Source: Bacteroidota bacterium (GTDB lineage Bacteria; Bacteroidota; Ignavibacteria; Ignavibacteriales; Ignavibacteriaceae). From it: a stretch of 17,435 nucleotides of DNA. Positions 7,355 to 16,800 of this stretch are shown here, piece after piece. Position 1 is the first letter of the stretch. Every line of letters starts with the position of its first letter. A program made the translations under genes and the position numbers. Under the pieces are notes generated by a model. The model did not search any database. It was not told the DNA's origin and saw nothing but the letters and a program-made list of their open reading frames with translations. Where the stretch lies: NCBI GenBank assembly GCA_022567875.1, contig JADFGB010000003.1, forward strand, positions 1-17,435, read 5' to 3'.

Positions 7355-8761
7355 ATGTTAGAAAAACAGCATACTATTGTCTCTTCTATTACTTTAAAGG
7401 GAACAGGGCTTCACACCGGTACATCCTGCAAAATGACATTCAAACCAGCACCGGAAAATTATGGAATTAAATTTATAAGAGTAGATCTAAACGATAGACC
7501 AGAAATACCTGCAAATACCGATTATGTTATTGATGTATCTCGGGGTACAACTCTTGGTTTGGGCGAAGCTAAAGTACATACTGTAGAACACGTATTGGCA
7601 GCAATTGTAGGACTTCAAATAGATAATTTAATTATTGAACTTGATGGCATTGAACCTCCTGTTGAAGATGGAAGTGCTATGCCTTATGTTCTTGCTCTTC
7701 AAAAAGCTGGATTTCAAAAACAAGAAGCTCCAAAAGACTATCTTATAATTGACCAAACTGTGATGTATCACGATGAAGCTAATCAAATAGACATAGTTGC
7801 TTTACCTTTAGATGATTACAGATTAACAGTAATGGTTGATTATCAAAATCCAGCACTTGGCAGTCAACATACAGGGTTGTTCGATTTGGAGAAGGAATTT
7901 GTTAGCGAATTTGCTTCGGCAAGGACATTCTGTTTCTTAAGTGAAGTTGAAGATCTTACTAATTCTGGCTTGATTAAAGGCGGTGAAATAGATAATGCTG
8001 TTGTAATAGTTGACAAAAAATATAATGAAAATGAATTAAATGAATTAAGAAAAAAAATTGGAATTAAAGAAAAAGTAATAATTGGCAGTAATGGTATTTT
8101 AAATGATAAAAAACTGAGATTTAAGAATGAACCGGTAAGGCATAAATTACTAGATTTGATAGGTGATTTAGCATTGATTGGCGCTCCTATAAAAACACAG
8201 ATATTAGCCGCACGTCCGGGTCACAAGGCAAATGTTGAGTTCGCAAAAAAAATAAGAAAACTTTACCAGCAGAAAAAACTTGAAAAAAAATATCAACTAG
8301 TTAAAAAGGAAGGTGTTATTTTTGATTCCGAAGCTATACAAAAAATTCTTCCTCACAGATATCCTTTTTTATTGGTTGATAGAATTGTTGAATTAGAACT
8401 GGATAAAAAGGTTGTCGGAATAAAAATGGTTACTATAAATGAACCATTTTTTCAGGGACATTTTCCTGGAAAACCAATTATGCCAGGTGTTTTAATTATT
8501 GAATCAATGGCACAAACAGGTGGCGTTTTATTATTAAACACTTTTGAAAATCCGGATGATAAGCTTGTTTATTTTATGCAAATAAATAATGCTAAATTTA
8601 GGAAACCTGTAGTACCCGGTGATCAACTTTATCTGGAAGTAAAATTAAAAAATAGAAAAAGCAAAGTAGTAATGATGAGCGGGCGAGCTTTTGTAGGCGA
8701 TGTTCTTGTTGCAGAAGCTGATTTTATGGCAGCTATAGTTGACAGAGAAAATAAAAAGTAA
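7355..8761 (+). CDS. lpxC/fabZ: Fused LpxC deacetylase - FabZ dehydratase
   Basis: Bifunctional enzyme. The LpxC half is the zinc deacetylase for the committed step of lipid A synthesis; the FabZ half dehydrates 3-hydroxyacyl-ACP in fatty acid elongation. LpxC occupies about residues 1-305: Glu78 and His79 in HTVEHVLAA, zinc ligands His263 and Asp267 in RHKLLDLIGDL, and catalytic His290 in PGHKANVEF. A Lys-rich linker (about 300-320) leads to FabZ (about 323-468), with LPHRYPFLLVDR and the catalytic pair His369 (FQGHFPG) and Glu383 (PGVLIIESMAQ), 14 residues apart as expected. The two activities compete for the same hydroxyacyl-ACP pool, so the fusion is functionally sensible; it is a known trait of the Bacteroidota/Chlorobi group. 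The ATG at 7355 is preceded by AGGATAT. The stop overlaps the lpxA start by one base (TAATG). Confidence 0.97.
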   Translation: MLEKQHTIVSSITLKGTGLHTGTSCKMTFKPAPENYGIKFIRVDLNDRPEIPANTDYVIDVSRGTTLGLGEAKVHTVEHVLAAIVGLQIDNLIIELDGIEPPVEDGSAMPYVLALQKAGFQKQEAPKDYLIIDQTVMYHDEANQIDIVALPLDDYRLTVMVDYQNPALGSQHTGLFDLEKEFVSEFASARTFCFLSEVEDLTNSGLIKGGEIDNAVVIVDKKYNENELNELRKKIGIKEKVIIGSNGILNDKKLRFKNEPVRHKLLDLIGDLALIGAPIKTQILAARPGHKANVEFAKKIRKLYQQKKLEKKYQLVKKEGVIFDSEAIQKILPHRYPFLLVDRIVELELDKKVVGIKMVTINEPFFQGHFPGKPIMPGVLIIESMAQTGGVLLLNTFENPDDKLVYFMQINNAKFRKPVVPGDQLYLEVKLKNRKSKVVMMSGRAFVGDVLVAEADFMAAIVDRENKK

Positions 8762-9534
8762 TGAATTTTCATCCAACAGCTATTGTTAGTAAAAAAGCAA
8801 CAATCAGAAAAAATATAAAAGTTTCTGCTTATGCTATAATTGAAGATGATGTTGAAATTGGTGATGATTGTAATATAGGTCCCCACGTTGTAATATATAA
8901 TGGAGCAAGAATAGGTAACAGAGTTACTATCCATCAGGCTTCTTCAATTGCACATATTCCTCAGGATTTAAAATTTGATAATGAATACTCACTATTTTAT
9001 ATTGGGGATGACACAAAAATTTACGAATTTGTTACACTTCACTGAGGAACAAAAGAAACGGGTTTTTCAAAGGTTGGTAAAAATTGTTTATTAATGGCTT
9101 ATGCCCATGTAGCACACGATTCTGTATTAGGTGATAATTGTATTTTGGCTAATGGTGTACAAATTGCCGGTCACGTAGAAATTGATGAAAATGTAATTAT
9201 TGGAGGCTTTACACCTGTTCATCAATTTTGTAAGATAGGAAAGCACTCTATGATTGGTGGAGGATTCAGAGTTACACAGGATGTTCCTCCTTTTATTTTA
9301 GCTGCTAATGAACCTTTAAAATACAAAGGGCTTAATTTGTTAGGGTTAAAACGAAATGGTTTTTCAAACGAAGATATTAATTCTTTAAAAAAAACATATC
9401 AATATATATACAGCACTTCATTAAATATATCACAGGCCAAAGAAAAAATTAAAAAAGAACTTGCAGACAATAAATATGTAAAAGATGTATTGACGTTTTT
9501 AGATAGAAGCAACAGAGGTTTAATTGGTAAATGA
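8761..9534 (+). pseudogene. lpxA: LpxA, UDP-GlcNAc O-acyltransferase, interrupted by in-frame TGA
   Basis: First enzyme of lipid A synthesis, adding a hydroxyacyl chain from ACP to UDP-GlcNAc; it works as a trimer of left-handed beta-helices. The frame runs from ATG 8761 to TGA 9534 (257 residues, normal for the family) but codon 95 (9043-9045) is TGA. The stop falls exactly at the invariant Arg of the HRGT motif (here VTLH-stop-GTKET), so one base change (AGA or CGA to TGA) explains it. Everything downstream is well conserved, including His119 in MAYAHVAHDSVLG (equivalent to E. coli His125) and the C-terminal helices, with no frameshift. The ATG at 9094 is internal and cannot start a working enzyme. 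Because lpxA is normally needed for lipid A and its partners are intact, a sequencing or consensus error is the likeliest cause; real decay is the alternative. It overlaps lpxC-fabZ by 1 nt and the next gene by 4 nt. Confidence 0.85.
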
Positions 9535-10310
9535 AGTATTATTATTTATATACCGGTGCAAATAACGGTAGATATAATATGGAATATGATATTCATCTGT
9601 CTAAAATTTGTAAACCCGACGAATTTTATCTTAGATTATACAGATGGAATCCTTTCTGTATTTCTCTAGGAAAAAATCAAAAATATGAATATATAAATAT
9701 TAAAAAAGCTGCTGATAATAAAATAGATATTGTAAAAAGACCAACAGGCGGTAGAGCAATTCTACATTCAGAAGAATTAACTTACTCTGTTATTACATAT
9801 GCTAAAGTACAAAAATCTCCCCACCATTTTTATAATGAAATTAACAAAGCATTAAAGGCAGGCTTACTTTTTTATAATGATAGATTATCAGAAATTGAAT
9901 TGGAAACAGAACAACCTGATTTTCGTAAAATTTATAAAAAAAATAAAGGGAATATATGTTTTGCAACAACTGCTAAAAGTGAAATTAAATTTGAAGGAAA
10001 AAAACTTGTTGGAAGTGCACAAAGAAAACGTGGTAATTATTTATTACAGCATGGATCAATTTTGTGTGGTAGTTATCATAAAAATTTAATTAATTATTTA
10101 AATTTATCTAATGAAAATTATTTAGATATTTGCAATAAAATTAATAATGTAACTATAGATTTAGAATCAATTTTACAAGAAAAAATTAACTTTATTAAAT
10201 TGAAAAAATCTATAAAAAAAGGTTTCGAAAATCATTTTAGTGATTTATTTACAGAAGTATCACTAAATTTTAGTAATGAAGAATTAAAAGAAATTTTTCA
10301 AGTATTGTAA
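9531..10310 (+). CDS. LipM/LplA-family lipoate or octanoate protein transferase
   Basis: Cofactor transferase of the BPL/LplA/LipB superfamily that attaches octanoyl or lipoyl groups to lipoyl domains. Visible motifs: [17 protein letters not shown] (70-86, the RRxxGGGxVxH-type substrate loop), [12 protein letters not shown] (141-152) with Cys143 at the position of the acyl-thioester Cys of LipM, and [23 protein letters not shown] (156-178) with the invariant Lys158. The Cys favours an octanoyl transferase (LipM/LipL type) over an ATP-dependent ligase, but the two are hard to separate by eye. Its 259 residues suit LipM. It begins in an ATGA overlap with the end of lpxA and ends 13 nt before panB, so it is coupled to the lipid A genes although its job is unrelated. 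The codons are strongly AT-rich, especially in the last third (residues 180-259), which is poorly conserved. Confidence 0.8.
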   Translation: MKYYYLYTGANNGRYNMEYDIHLSKICKPDEFYLRLYRWNPFCISLGKNQKYEYINIKKAADNKIDIVKRPTGGRAILHSEELTYSVITYAKVQKSPHHFYNEINKALKAGLLFYNDRLSEIELETEQPDFRKIYKKNKGNICFATTAKSEIKFEGKKLVGSAQRKRGNYLLQHGSILCGSYHKNLINYLNLSNENYLDICNKINNVTIDLESILQEKINFIKLKKSIKKGFENHFSDLFTEVSLNFSNEELKEIFQVL

Positions 10311-10323
10311 AAGGTATCAAAAG

Positions 10324-11139
10324 ATGAGTACTGAAAAAACGATTAGACGAATTACAACTAAATCCTTAGAACTCATGAAAAAGAAAGGAAAGAAAATTGC
10401 GGCATTAACAGCTTACGATTTTATTACTGCAAGAATTTTAGACCAAGCAGGTATTGATTTTCTTTTGGTCGGTGATTCACTTGCAAATGTTTTCCAGGGA
10501 AATGAAACCACTTTACCTGTTACTATGGATGAAATGATTTACCATACTAAAGCAGTAACCAAAGGTGTAAATAGAGCTATGGTTGTTGTGGATATGCCTT
10601 TTATGTCCTACCAACTTAGTGTAAACGAAGGATTTAGAAATGCCGGTAGAATAATGAAAGAAACTTCAGCCGGTGCAGTTAAAATTGAAGGTGGGAAAAG
10701 AGTAGCAGAAACAATAAAAGAAATAACTGCAGCAGGAATTCCTGTAATGGCTCACGTTGGACTAACCCCACAGAGCATAAATCAGTTTGGAAGCTATAGA
10801 GAGAGGGGAAAAACAGAAGAGGAAGCAAAAGAAATTTTTGAAGATGCCATTACTGTTGAAAAGGCAGGCGCTTTTGCAGTAGTACTGGAAAAAATACCTG
10901 CTAAGTTAGCTAATAAAATAACAAAAGCTTTAACTATTCCAACCATTGGAATAGGTGCTGGAATATATTGTGACGGACAAATATTGGTTACAGCTGATTT
11001 ATTGGGACTTTATGTAGAATTTCAACCAAGATTTGTCCGTAAGTATGCGAACCTTGCACATGAAATAGAAAATTCAATTCAAAATTATATTAGTGATGTA
11101 AAAGAGAAAAGTTTTCCATCAAAAGCGGAGAGTTATTAA
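10324..11139 (+). CDS. panB: PanB, 3-methyl-2-oxobutanoate hydroxymethyltransferase
   Basis: First committed step of pantothenate (vitamin B5/CoA) synthesis: transfer of a hydroxymethyl group from methylene-THF to alpha-ketoisovalerate to give ketopantoate. Its 271 residues form the usual TIM barrel. Seen: [16 protein letters not shown] (28-43), VGDSLANV with metal ligand Asp51, VVDMPFMSY with Asp90, VKIEGG with Glu122, [11 protein letters not shown] (141-151), catalytic Glu189 in FAVVLEKIP, and IGIGAG then DGQILV plus DLLGL near the end. The ATG is preceded by AAAAGG at a good distance, 13 nt after the lipM-like stop. No other pantothenate gene is in view. Confidence 0.96.
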   Translation: MSTEKTIRRITTKSLELMKKKGKKIAALTAYDFITARILDQAGIDFLLVGDSLANVFQGNETTLPVTMDEMIYHTKAVTKGVNRAMVVVDMPFMSYQLSVNEGFRNAGRIMKETSAGAVKIEGGKRVAETIKEITAAGIPVMAHVGLTPQSINQFGSYRERGKTEEEAKEIFEDAITVEKAGAFAVVLEKIPAKLANKITKALTIPTIGIGAGIYCDGQILVTADLLGLYVEFQPRFVRKYANLAHEIENSIQNYISDVKEKSFPSKAESY

Positions 11140-11175
11140 ATATCTTATCAATAATCTATCACTAAAAAATAACCT

Positions 11176-12267
11176 ATGATCCTTATGAAGGGCTTCATCA
11201 CAATATTATCATTACTATTCTTTAGTACAAATGTTAGTTCCCAGACAAATGCTAGAAAATTTTTAGACGGTGCTAATATTACTGCAATTATACGTGTGGA
11301 TAATAAATTATGGGTTTCAACTTATGGTGAAGGGATTTATTATTATTCATTTAAAAATCTAAAGTGGACAAATTTTTCTACAAAAAATAAAAATCTAAAT
11401 AATAATTTCTTTTATTCCTTGGCGGTAAGTAAAAAATATGTTTGGGCGGGTACTACGGACGGTTTGTTTATTTATAACAAAAGAAAAATGAGATGGACTA
11501 AAAGAAAGTTTGCTAAAGGTGGAGAATTAGGTAATTGGATAAGAAGCTTATATTATGATAAATCTAATAATACATTGTGGATAGGTAGATTTAAAAATTT
11601 AACTTTATATGATGTTAAAAAAAGGAAATATCAAGATTTTGATTTAAAAAAGAATAATGATCCTAAAACGAATAATTTTAAAACTATAAAGGTTGATGGC
11701 GATAGTCTTATATGGTTTGGAACAGAAGCTGGAGTTCATATATATAATAAAAAACTTAGCCTCCAAAATTCAAATGCTTGGTCTTTTATTGGTAATAAAG
11801 GTAATGGTTTTAACGGTGATGGAGAAGCAGTTTCTGTTTCGGATATTTTATTAGACGGCAAATATGTTTGGTTTGCAACTGATGAATTTGTAACATCAAA
11901 AAAACCTAAATTTAATGTTGGAGGAATTTATAAGTTTGACAGAAAATTTAATTGGGAAAGGATTTCAAAAAGAGATGGTTTAGCTGATAATGGTGTATTT
12001 GCACTAGCTAAAACTGGTAATAAAATATGGGCAGGCATTTATTCATTTTACACCAGGGAAAAAAAAGAATTAGGGAGGGGACTATTTATTATAGATAAAA
12101 GAACAAAAAAAGTTAAAAGATTAGCTTTTGATAATGTAGATTTGTTCTCAACAAAAGTGCAAGCTCTTTATTTTGACGGTACTTCAATGTGGATAGGTAC
12201 GGATAATGGTTTATTAATGGTTCATCTGGATAACCCACTTGCGCATATCAATAAAAATAGATTTTAA
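11176..12267 (+). CDS. Secreted protein with seven WxGT propeller repeats
   Basis: Not a recognised named gene. After a signal peptide (MKGFITILSLLFFSTNVSSQ if the ATG at 11185 is used; the ATG at 11176 adds MIL), the protein consists almost wholly of seven repeats with a [LVIM]W-[VAIF]-[SGA] core: LWVSTYGEG, VWAGTTDGL, LWIGRFKNL, IWFGTEAGV, VWFATDEFV, IWAGIYSFY and MWIGTDNGL, each followed by an aromatic-rich outer strand. This matches two-component-regulator-propeller (Reg_prop) blades, so a seven-bladed beta-propeller in the periplasm or on the cell surface is likely. The repeats usually sit at the front of hybrid sensor kinases, but here no membrane segment, kinase or sorting domain follows. 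It lies 36 nt after panB and 20 nt before the heptose kinase. Ligand or partner unknown. Confidence 0.8.
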   Translation: MILMKGFITILSLLFFSTNVSSQTNARKFLDGANITAIIRVDNKLWVSTYGEGIYYYSFKNLKWTNFSTKNKNLNNNFFYSLAVSKKYVWAGTTDGLFIYNKRKMRWTKRKFAKGGELGNWIRSLYYDKSNNTLWIGRFKNLTLYDVKKRKYQDFDLKKNNDPKTNNFKTIKVDGDSLIWFGTEAGVHIYNKKLSLQNSNAWSFIGNKGNGFNGDGEAVSVSDILLDGKYVWFATDEFVTSKKPKFNVGGIYKFDRKFNWERISKRDGLADNGVFALAKTGNKIWAGIYSFYTREKKELGRGLFIIDKRTKKVKRLAFDNVDLFSTKVQALYFDGTSMWIGTDNGLLMVHLDNPLAHINKNRF

Positions 12268-12287
12268 AATTATAATAAACTAATAAT

Positions 12288-13280
12288 ATGATTCAAATAG
12301 GAAAAAATAGACTTAATGATATTAAAGCAAATTTTAATAATAAAAAAATTGCTGTTATAGGTGATATGATGCTTGACTCATATTTTTGGGGTGATGTAAA
12401 AAGAATTTCGCCTGAAGCACCTGTGCCTGTTTTAGAAGTTGAAAACGAATTTTATCGCTTTGGGGGTGCGGCTAATGTTGCGTTAAATATTCAAAAATTA
12501 AATGGAATACCACTTCCAATTGGTGTGATTGGTAATGATAACCACGGCTCTATATTTTCTTCATTGTTAAATGAAGCAAACATTACTAATGAAGGAATAA
12601 TTATTGAAGACAGCAGACCGACTACTACAAAAACAAGAGTAATAGCCGGTAACCAACACGTAGTAAGAATTGATAAAGAAAGCAAAATGTATTTAAATGA
12701 GGAAATAGAGAGAAATGTATATAATCTATTTGAATCTGAAATAAATGAAATTGATGCTGTAATTTTACAGGACTATAACAAGGGCGTATTAACCCCTAAT
12801 TTAATTAGTAAGATAATTATGCTTGCAAATAAAAATAATATTTTAATAACAGTTGACCCAAAATTTAATAATTTCTTTAGCTATAAAGATGTAACTGTAT
12901 TTAAGCCTAATAGAAAAGAAGCCGAAGAAGTTTTAGGGATAAAAATTAAAAGCGATGAAGATATTTCAAACGTTGGTAAAAAACTTCTTTCAAAATTAAA
13001 TGCTAAAAATATTTTACTTACTCTAGGAGAAGAAGGGATAGCAATTTTTCAGAAAGATAAAGAGGAAATAAGAATACCTACTAAAGCGAGAAAGATTGCT
13101 GATGTTTCCGGTGCTGGAGACACGGTTATTTCCACTTTAACAATGTCCATTGCTGCAGGAACAGATATTTTGGAAGCATCTTACTTGGCAAATTATGCCG
13201 GTGGATTAGTGTGCGAAGAAGTAGGAATTGTACCCATTGAAATTAACCATTTATTTAATATTGCTGAGAATGGAAATTGA
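12288..13280 (+). CDS. hldA: D-glycero-beta-D-manno-heptose-7-phosphate kinase (HldA / RfaE domain I)
   Basis: PfkB/ribokinase-family enzyme that phosphorylates heptose-7-phosphate at C1 on the way to ADP-heptose for the LPS core. Its 330 residues match the first half of E. coli HldE. Seen: IGDMMLDSYFWGDVKRISPEAPVPVLE (24-50), where RISPEAPVPV is characteristic of heptose kinases; RFGGAANVALNI (57-68); DYNKGVLTP (162-170); DPKFNNFF (190-197); FKPNRKEAEE (205-214); and the anion-hole/catalytic GAGDT (275-279, base Asp278). The ATG at 12288 has no clear ribosome site. The final TGA shares its last base with the ATG of the nucleotidyltransferase gene, so the two HldE activities are separate but coupled proteins. 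Confidence 0.93.
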   Translation: MIQIGKNRLNDIKANFNNKKIAVIGDMMLDSYFWGDVKRISPEAPVPVLEVENEFYRFGGAANVALNIQKLNGIPLPIGVIGNDNHGSIFSSLLNEANITNEGIIIEDSRPTTTKTRVIAGNQHVVRIDKESKMYLNEEIERNVYNLFESEINEIDAVILQDYNKGVLTPNLISKIIMLANKNNILITVDPKFNNFFSYKDVTVFKPNRKEAEEVLGIKIKSDEDISNVGKKLLSKLNAKNILLTLGEEGIAIFQKDKEEIRIPTKARKIADVSGAGDTVISTLTMSIAAGTDILEASYLANYAGGLVCEEVGIVPIEINHLFNIAENGN

Positions 13281-13759
13281 TGGATAGATTAAAATCATTA
13301 AAAGAAATAATAACACTGAGGAAGGAATTAAAATCTGCAAATAAAAAAGTTGTATTTACAAATGGTTGTTTTGATATTATTCATGCTGGACATATAGATT
13401 ATTTAAATAAAGCTAAAGAATTAGGTAATGTTTTAATAGTAGGTATTAACAGCGATATCTCCGTTAAAAAAATTAAAGATAAAAATAGACCAATTATTCA
13501 GGAAAAAGAAAGAACTTTAATTGTATCAAATTTAAGAGCTGTTGATTATGTAGTACTATTTGACGAAGAGACACCTGATAATCTTATAAACAAAATTATT
13601 CCGGATATATTAGTAAAAGGTGCTGACTGGGATATTGATAAAATAGTTGGTAAAGACATCGTTCTAAAAAACGGTGGGGAAGTTAAATCAATTGAATTTA
13701 TTATACAACAGTCTACAAGCAAAATAATTGAATCAATTATTACAAAATATAATGAATAG
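13280..13759 (+). CDS. hldC: Heptose-1-phosphate adenylyltransferase (HldC / RfaE domain II)
   Basis: Cytidylyltransferase-fold enzyme that turns heptose-1-phosphate plus ATP into ADP-heptose, the partner of the kinase just upstream. Seen: VVFTNGCFDIIHAGHIDYL with the nucleotide-binding HxGH (35-38), GINSDISVKKIK, then KNRPIIQEKER (the RPx9R-type segment), VDYVVLFDEETP and the C-terminal ISTSK-like signature here as QSTSK. I choose ATG 13280 (159 residues) over the in-frame TTG three bases earlier, because TGATG overlap gives tight coupling to hldA. The downstream 137 nt (13760-13896) contain no gene and no clear terminator. Confidence 0.92.
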   Translation: MDRLKSLKEIITLRKELKSANKKVVFTNGCFDIIHAGHIDYLNKAKELGNVLIVGINSDISVKKIKDKNRPIIQEKERTLIVSNLRAVDYVVLFDEETPDNLINKIIPDILVKGADWDIDKIVGKDIVLKNGGEVKSIEFIIQQSTSKIIESIITKYNE

Positions 13760-13896
13760 AATTTTAACAAAAACTTCATTGTTTTATACTTACATTTAAT
13801 TTGCTTTAACTTTTCTCAACAATAGTTTCAAAAATATTTGATTTTCTTTTTATAAAAAATTATCTATAAATAAATTCATAATATATATTTTAAGTT

Positions 13897-16800
13897 TTGA
13901 CAAAAGAAAAATTAAAAATAAAAAAAAGGACTCTTTATCAAAAAATAGTAAATGTCTTCATTTCTATTTTCATTGCATTTCTATTTTTAATATTTCTATT
14001 TTTTGGTATTAGTCAAACTTCAACATTCAGAGAATATTTACGAAAAACAGTAGTCAATGAAGTAAATAATTCAATAAATGGTCAGCTAACAATCAAAAAA
14101 ATTGATGGAACTCTAATTACATCTCTTTATTTAAGAAATGTTGTTATTGCTGCTAAAAAAGATACTTTATTAAAAGCTGAAACTATTGAATTAAAAACAA
14201 GTCCACTACAGCTTTTATTTAAAAAAATATTGATAAGAAAAGTGGAGCTAAAAAATTCTATAGTAGAAATAATTAAATATGAGAACGGAAGCACAAATTT
14301 AGATAATATTTTTAAATCTACGGATGAATCAAAGAAAACTAAACCAAAACCATTTCCATTTATTATTACAATATCTAATGCAGTTTTAAATAATGTCCAA
14401 TTTTATTTGCATGATAGTGACATTAGAGATTCAGAAATAATTTATAATTCTTTAAACACTAAAAATTTAAACATAAAAAATATAAATGCTTCCTTAAGTG
14501 TAGATTTAGATTTGAACAGGAAATATTACAGTCTTGTAATAAACTCTTTTAACTGCAAACCTAATATTTATTCTTTCAGTATTAAAAATATTGAGTCTCA
14601 TATAACTATTGATAACGAAAAATTATTAGTTAAAAAATTTCAGGTTGAAACTTCAAATTCTAATTTTGTTATAAATGGATGGATGAAGAAGAATAATCTA
14701 TTATTTGCTTTGGAAAATAATTTATTCAATAATGCTGCTGTTAATTTAACACTTAAAACTGAAAGATTAGACTTGAACGAAATCGGAAAGCTGGTTCCGT
14801 CTATTTTACCTATAGATGGAATTGTGAATGTGGAGTTGAATGTTAATGGTAGATTAAACGATTTAAATGTTAACAAATTAAAAATTGGCATTGGGAAATC
14901 TCATTTACATATAAAAGGAAAAATAACAAATTTAAATAATCCTGATAGCCTAAATATTAAAGCTAATATTTACAATAGTATATTATATGCTAATGAGATT
15001 TCTAAGGAATTAACATTTATAAATTTACCTTTATTTAAGGAATTGAAAGAAATTAAAATTGACACACTTTCATTTATAGGCAGAAAATTTGGATTTATAA
15101 GTAATTTTAAAATTACAAATGAAGAAGGAAATATATTTGGTAATATTCAAATGAATTTTTTCAAAGGGGAAAGTAATTATTTTGGTGAAATAAAAACTAG
15201 TAATATTTCATTATATCCAATATTAAAAGTACCTATAAAACTAAATTCTAAGATAAATATTTTTGGAACCGGTACAGATTTTTTATCGATGAACTCAACA
15301 ATTAATATTAATGCAAATAATTCGATTTACAATAACATAAAGTTTGATACCCTAACTTTATCTTCAAATATAAAGAACGGCAAAGTAATTTATCAAATTT
15401 ATGCTGTATCAGATTCAACTACTATTAGCGCTAATGGTAATATTTCTAAAAGTATAGATGATAATCTTAAACTTGATATAAAAGCAGAATTAGAAAATTT
15501 TAACATTTCTGATTTGAGTAATGATTCTTCATTAGTTACAAATCTGAATCTAATTTTTACTGGAAGTGGGATAATAAATAAAAATGGTGAATATAATTTA
15601 TCCAGCAATATAAAATTGAATAAATCTTATATAAATAATACACCATTGAATAGAAATAATTTTAAAATACTTATTACAGGTAACAACGATTATATAAGTA
15701 AACTAAATATTGATTCAAAACAGCTCGATGCAGAATTAAAAGGTAAATTTACAATACAAAACACAGCAAATATTATTTCAGAAGAAATAAATTCTTTAGC
15801 AAGTGTAATTAATAAAGAAATTAACAAACTCAATTTTACAGAAAACAACTCTTTACCTTTAATTAGAAAAAATAAAAAAATAGCTATAGATAAAATTACT
15901 ACTCTGAGTAATGACAGCCTTAATTTTTCTATTAGATTTAAACAATTTAACCTACACTCACCTTTTATTGGTAATGATAATATAAATATAAGCGGTTTGC
16001 TTGAAGGTACTATTACTAATAAGGGTAATGATATAAAAATTTTAATCAAAAGTAGTTTAGATTATGTTAAAATTTGGGGAGGGAGCGGAGTATATTTTCT
16101 CTCAAATCTTTCTCTTAATGTAAATCTTATTAATACATTGGGATTCACTAAACTATCTAATTTAATTGCCGGCATTGAATTAAATACTAAAAGAATTTAT
16201 GCCGGTAGTGATATAAAGAATATTAAATTGAATTATAGACTTAAAAATGGAACTGGCGAATTTCTTTTTAATGCCGATATTGAAGATAAACTTAAAATTA
16301 ATGTTAAGGGAGAAACTATTTTTAATGATTTAACTTCTACATTAATATTTAACCAATTTAATTTTATGTTTAAAAAATATTTAATAAAAAACGAAGGGAA
16401 TGTAAATCTTTCATATTCAAATGGTAATATTAATTTTAATAATTTTATTCTTACACATGGTAAAGGCAAACTAAAAATCAGTGGATCTTTGAATAGAAAT
16501 GAAAACAATCAATTGTTAATTAATGTAAATAAAATAAATTTATCTGACATTGTAAACAATATCTTGAATGAACAACAATTTAAAAATATTAACGGTGTAA
16601 TCGGACTTAACGCGTCAATAGGAGGTAATTATTCTTCTCCAGAAATAGAGCTTAATTTAAATGTTAATAACATTTCAGTGGGAAATCATAAAGTTGGAAA
16701 TCTTAAAAGCATGTTAAATTATTTTAATAAAAAATTAACAATAAATCTTTCGATTATAGATTCATCAAATTTGTTGAAAAATCCAATATTATCTATTACA

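Noticed and set aside
9043..9045. TGA read as a sense codon (genetic code change or selenocysteine)
   Set aside because: TGA ends lpxA and hldA normally, Trp is encoded by TGG throughout, the expected residue is Arg, and no SECIS-like stem is evident after the codon.
9094..9534. A separate short acyltransferase gene starting at ATG 9094
   Set aside because: It is the in-frame continuation of lpxA, starting in the middle of the beta-helix within the conserved LLMAYAHVAHD segment.
13760..13896. Promoter or terminator in the gap before tamB
   Set aside because: The stretch is uniformly AT-rich; I see no G/C stem with a T run and no box that stands out from the background.
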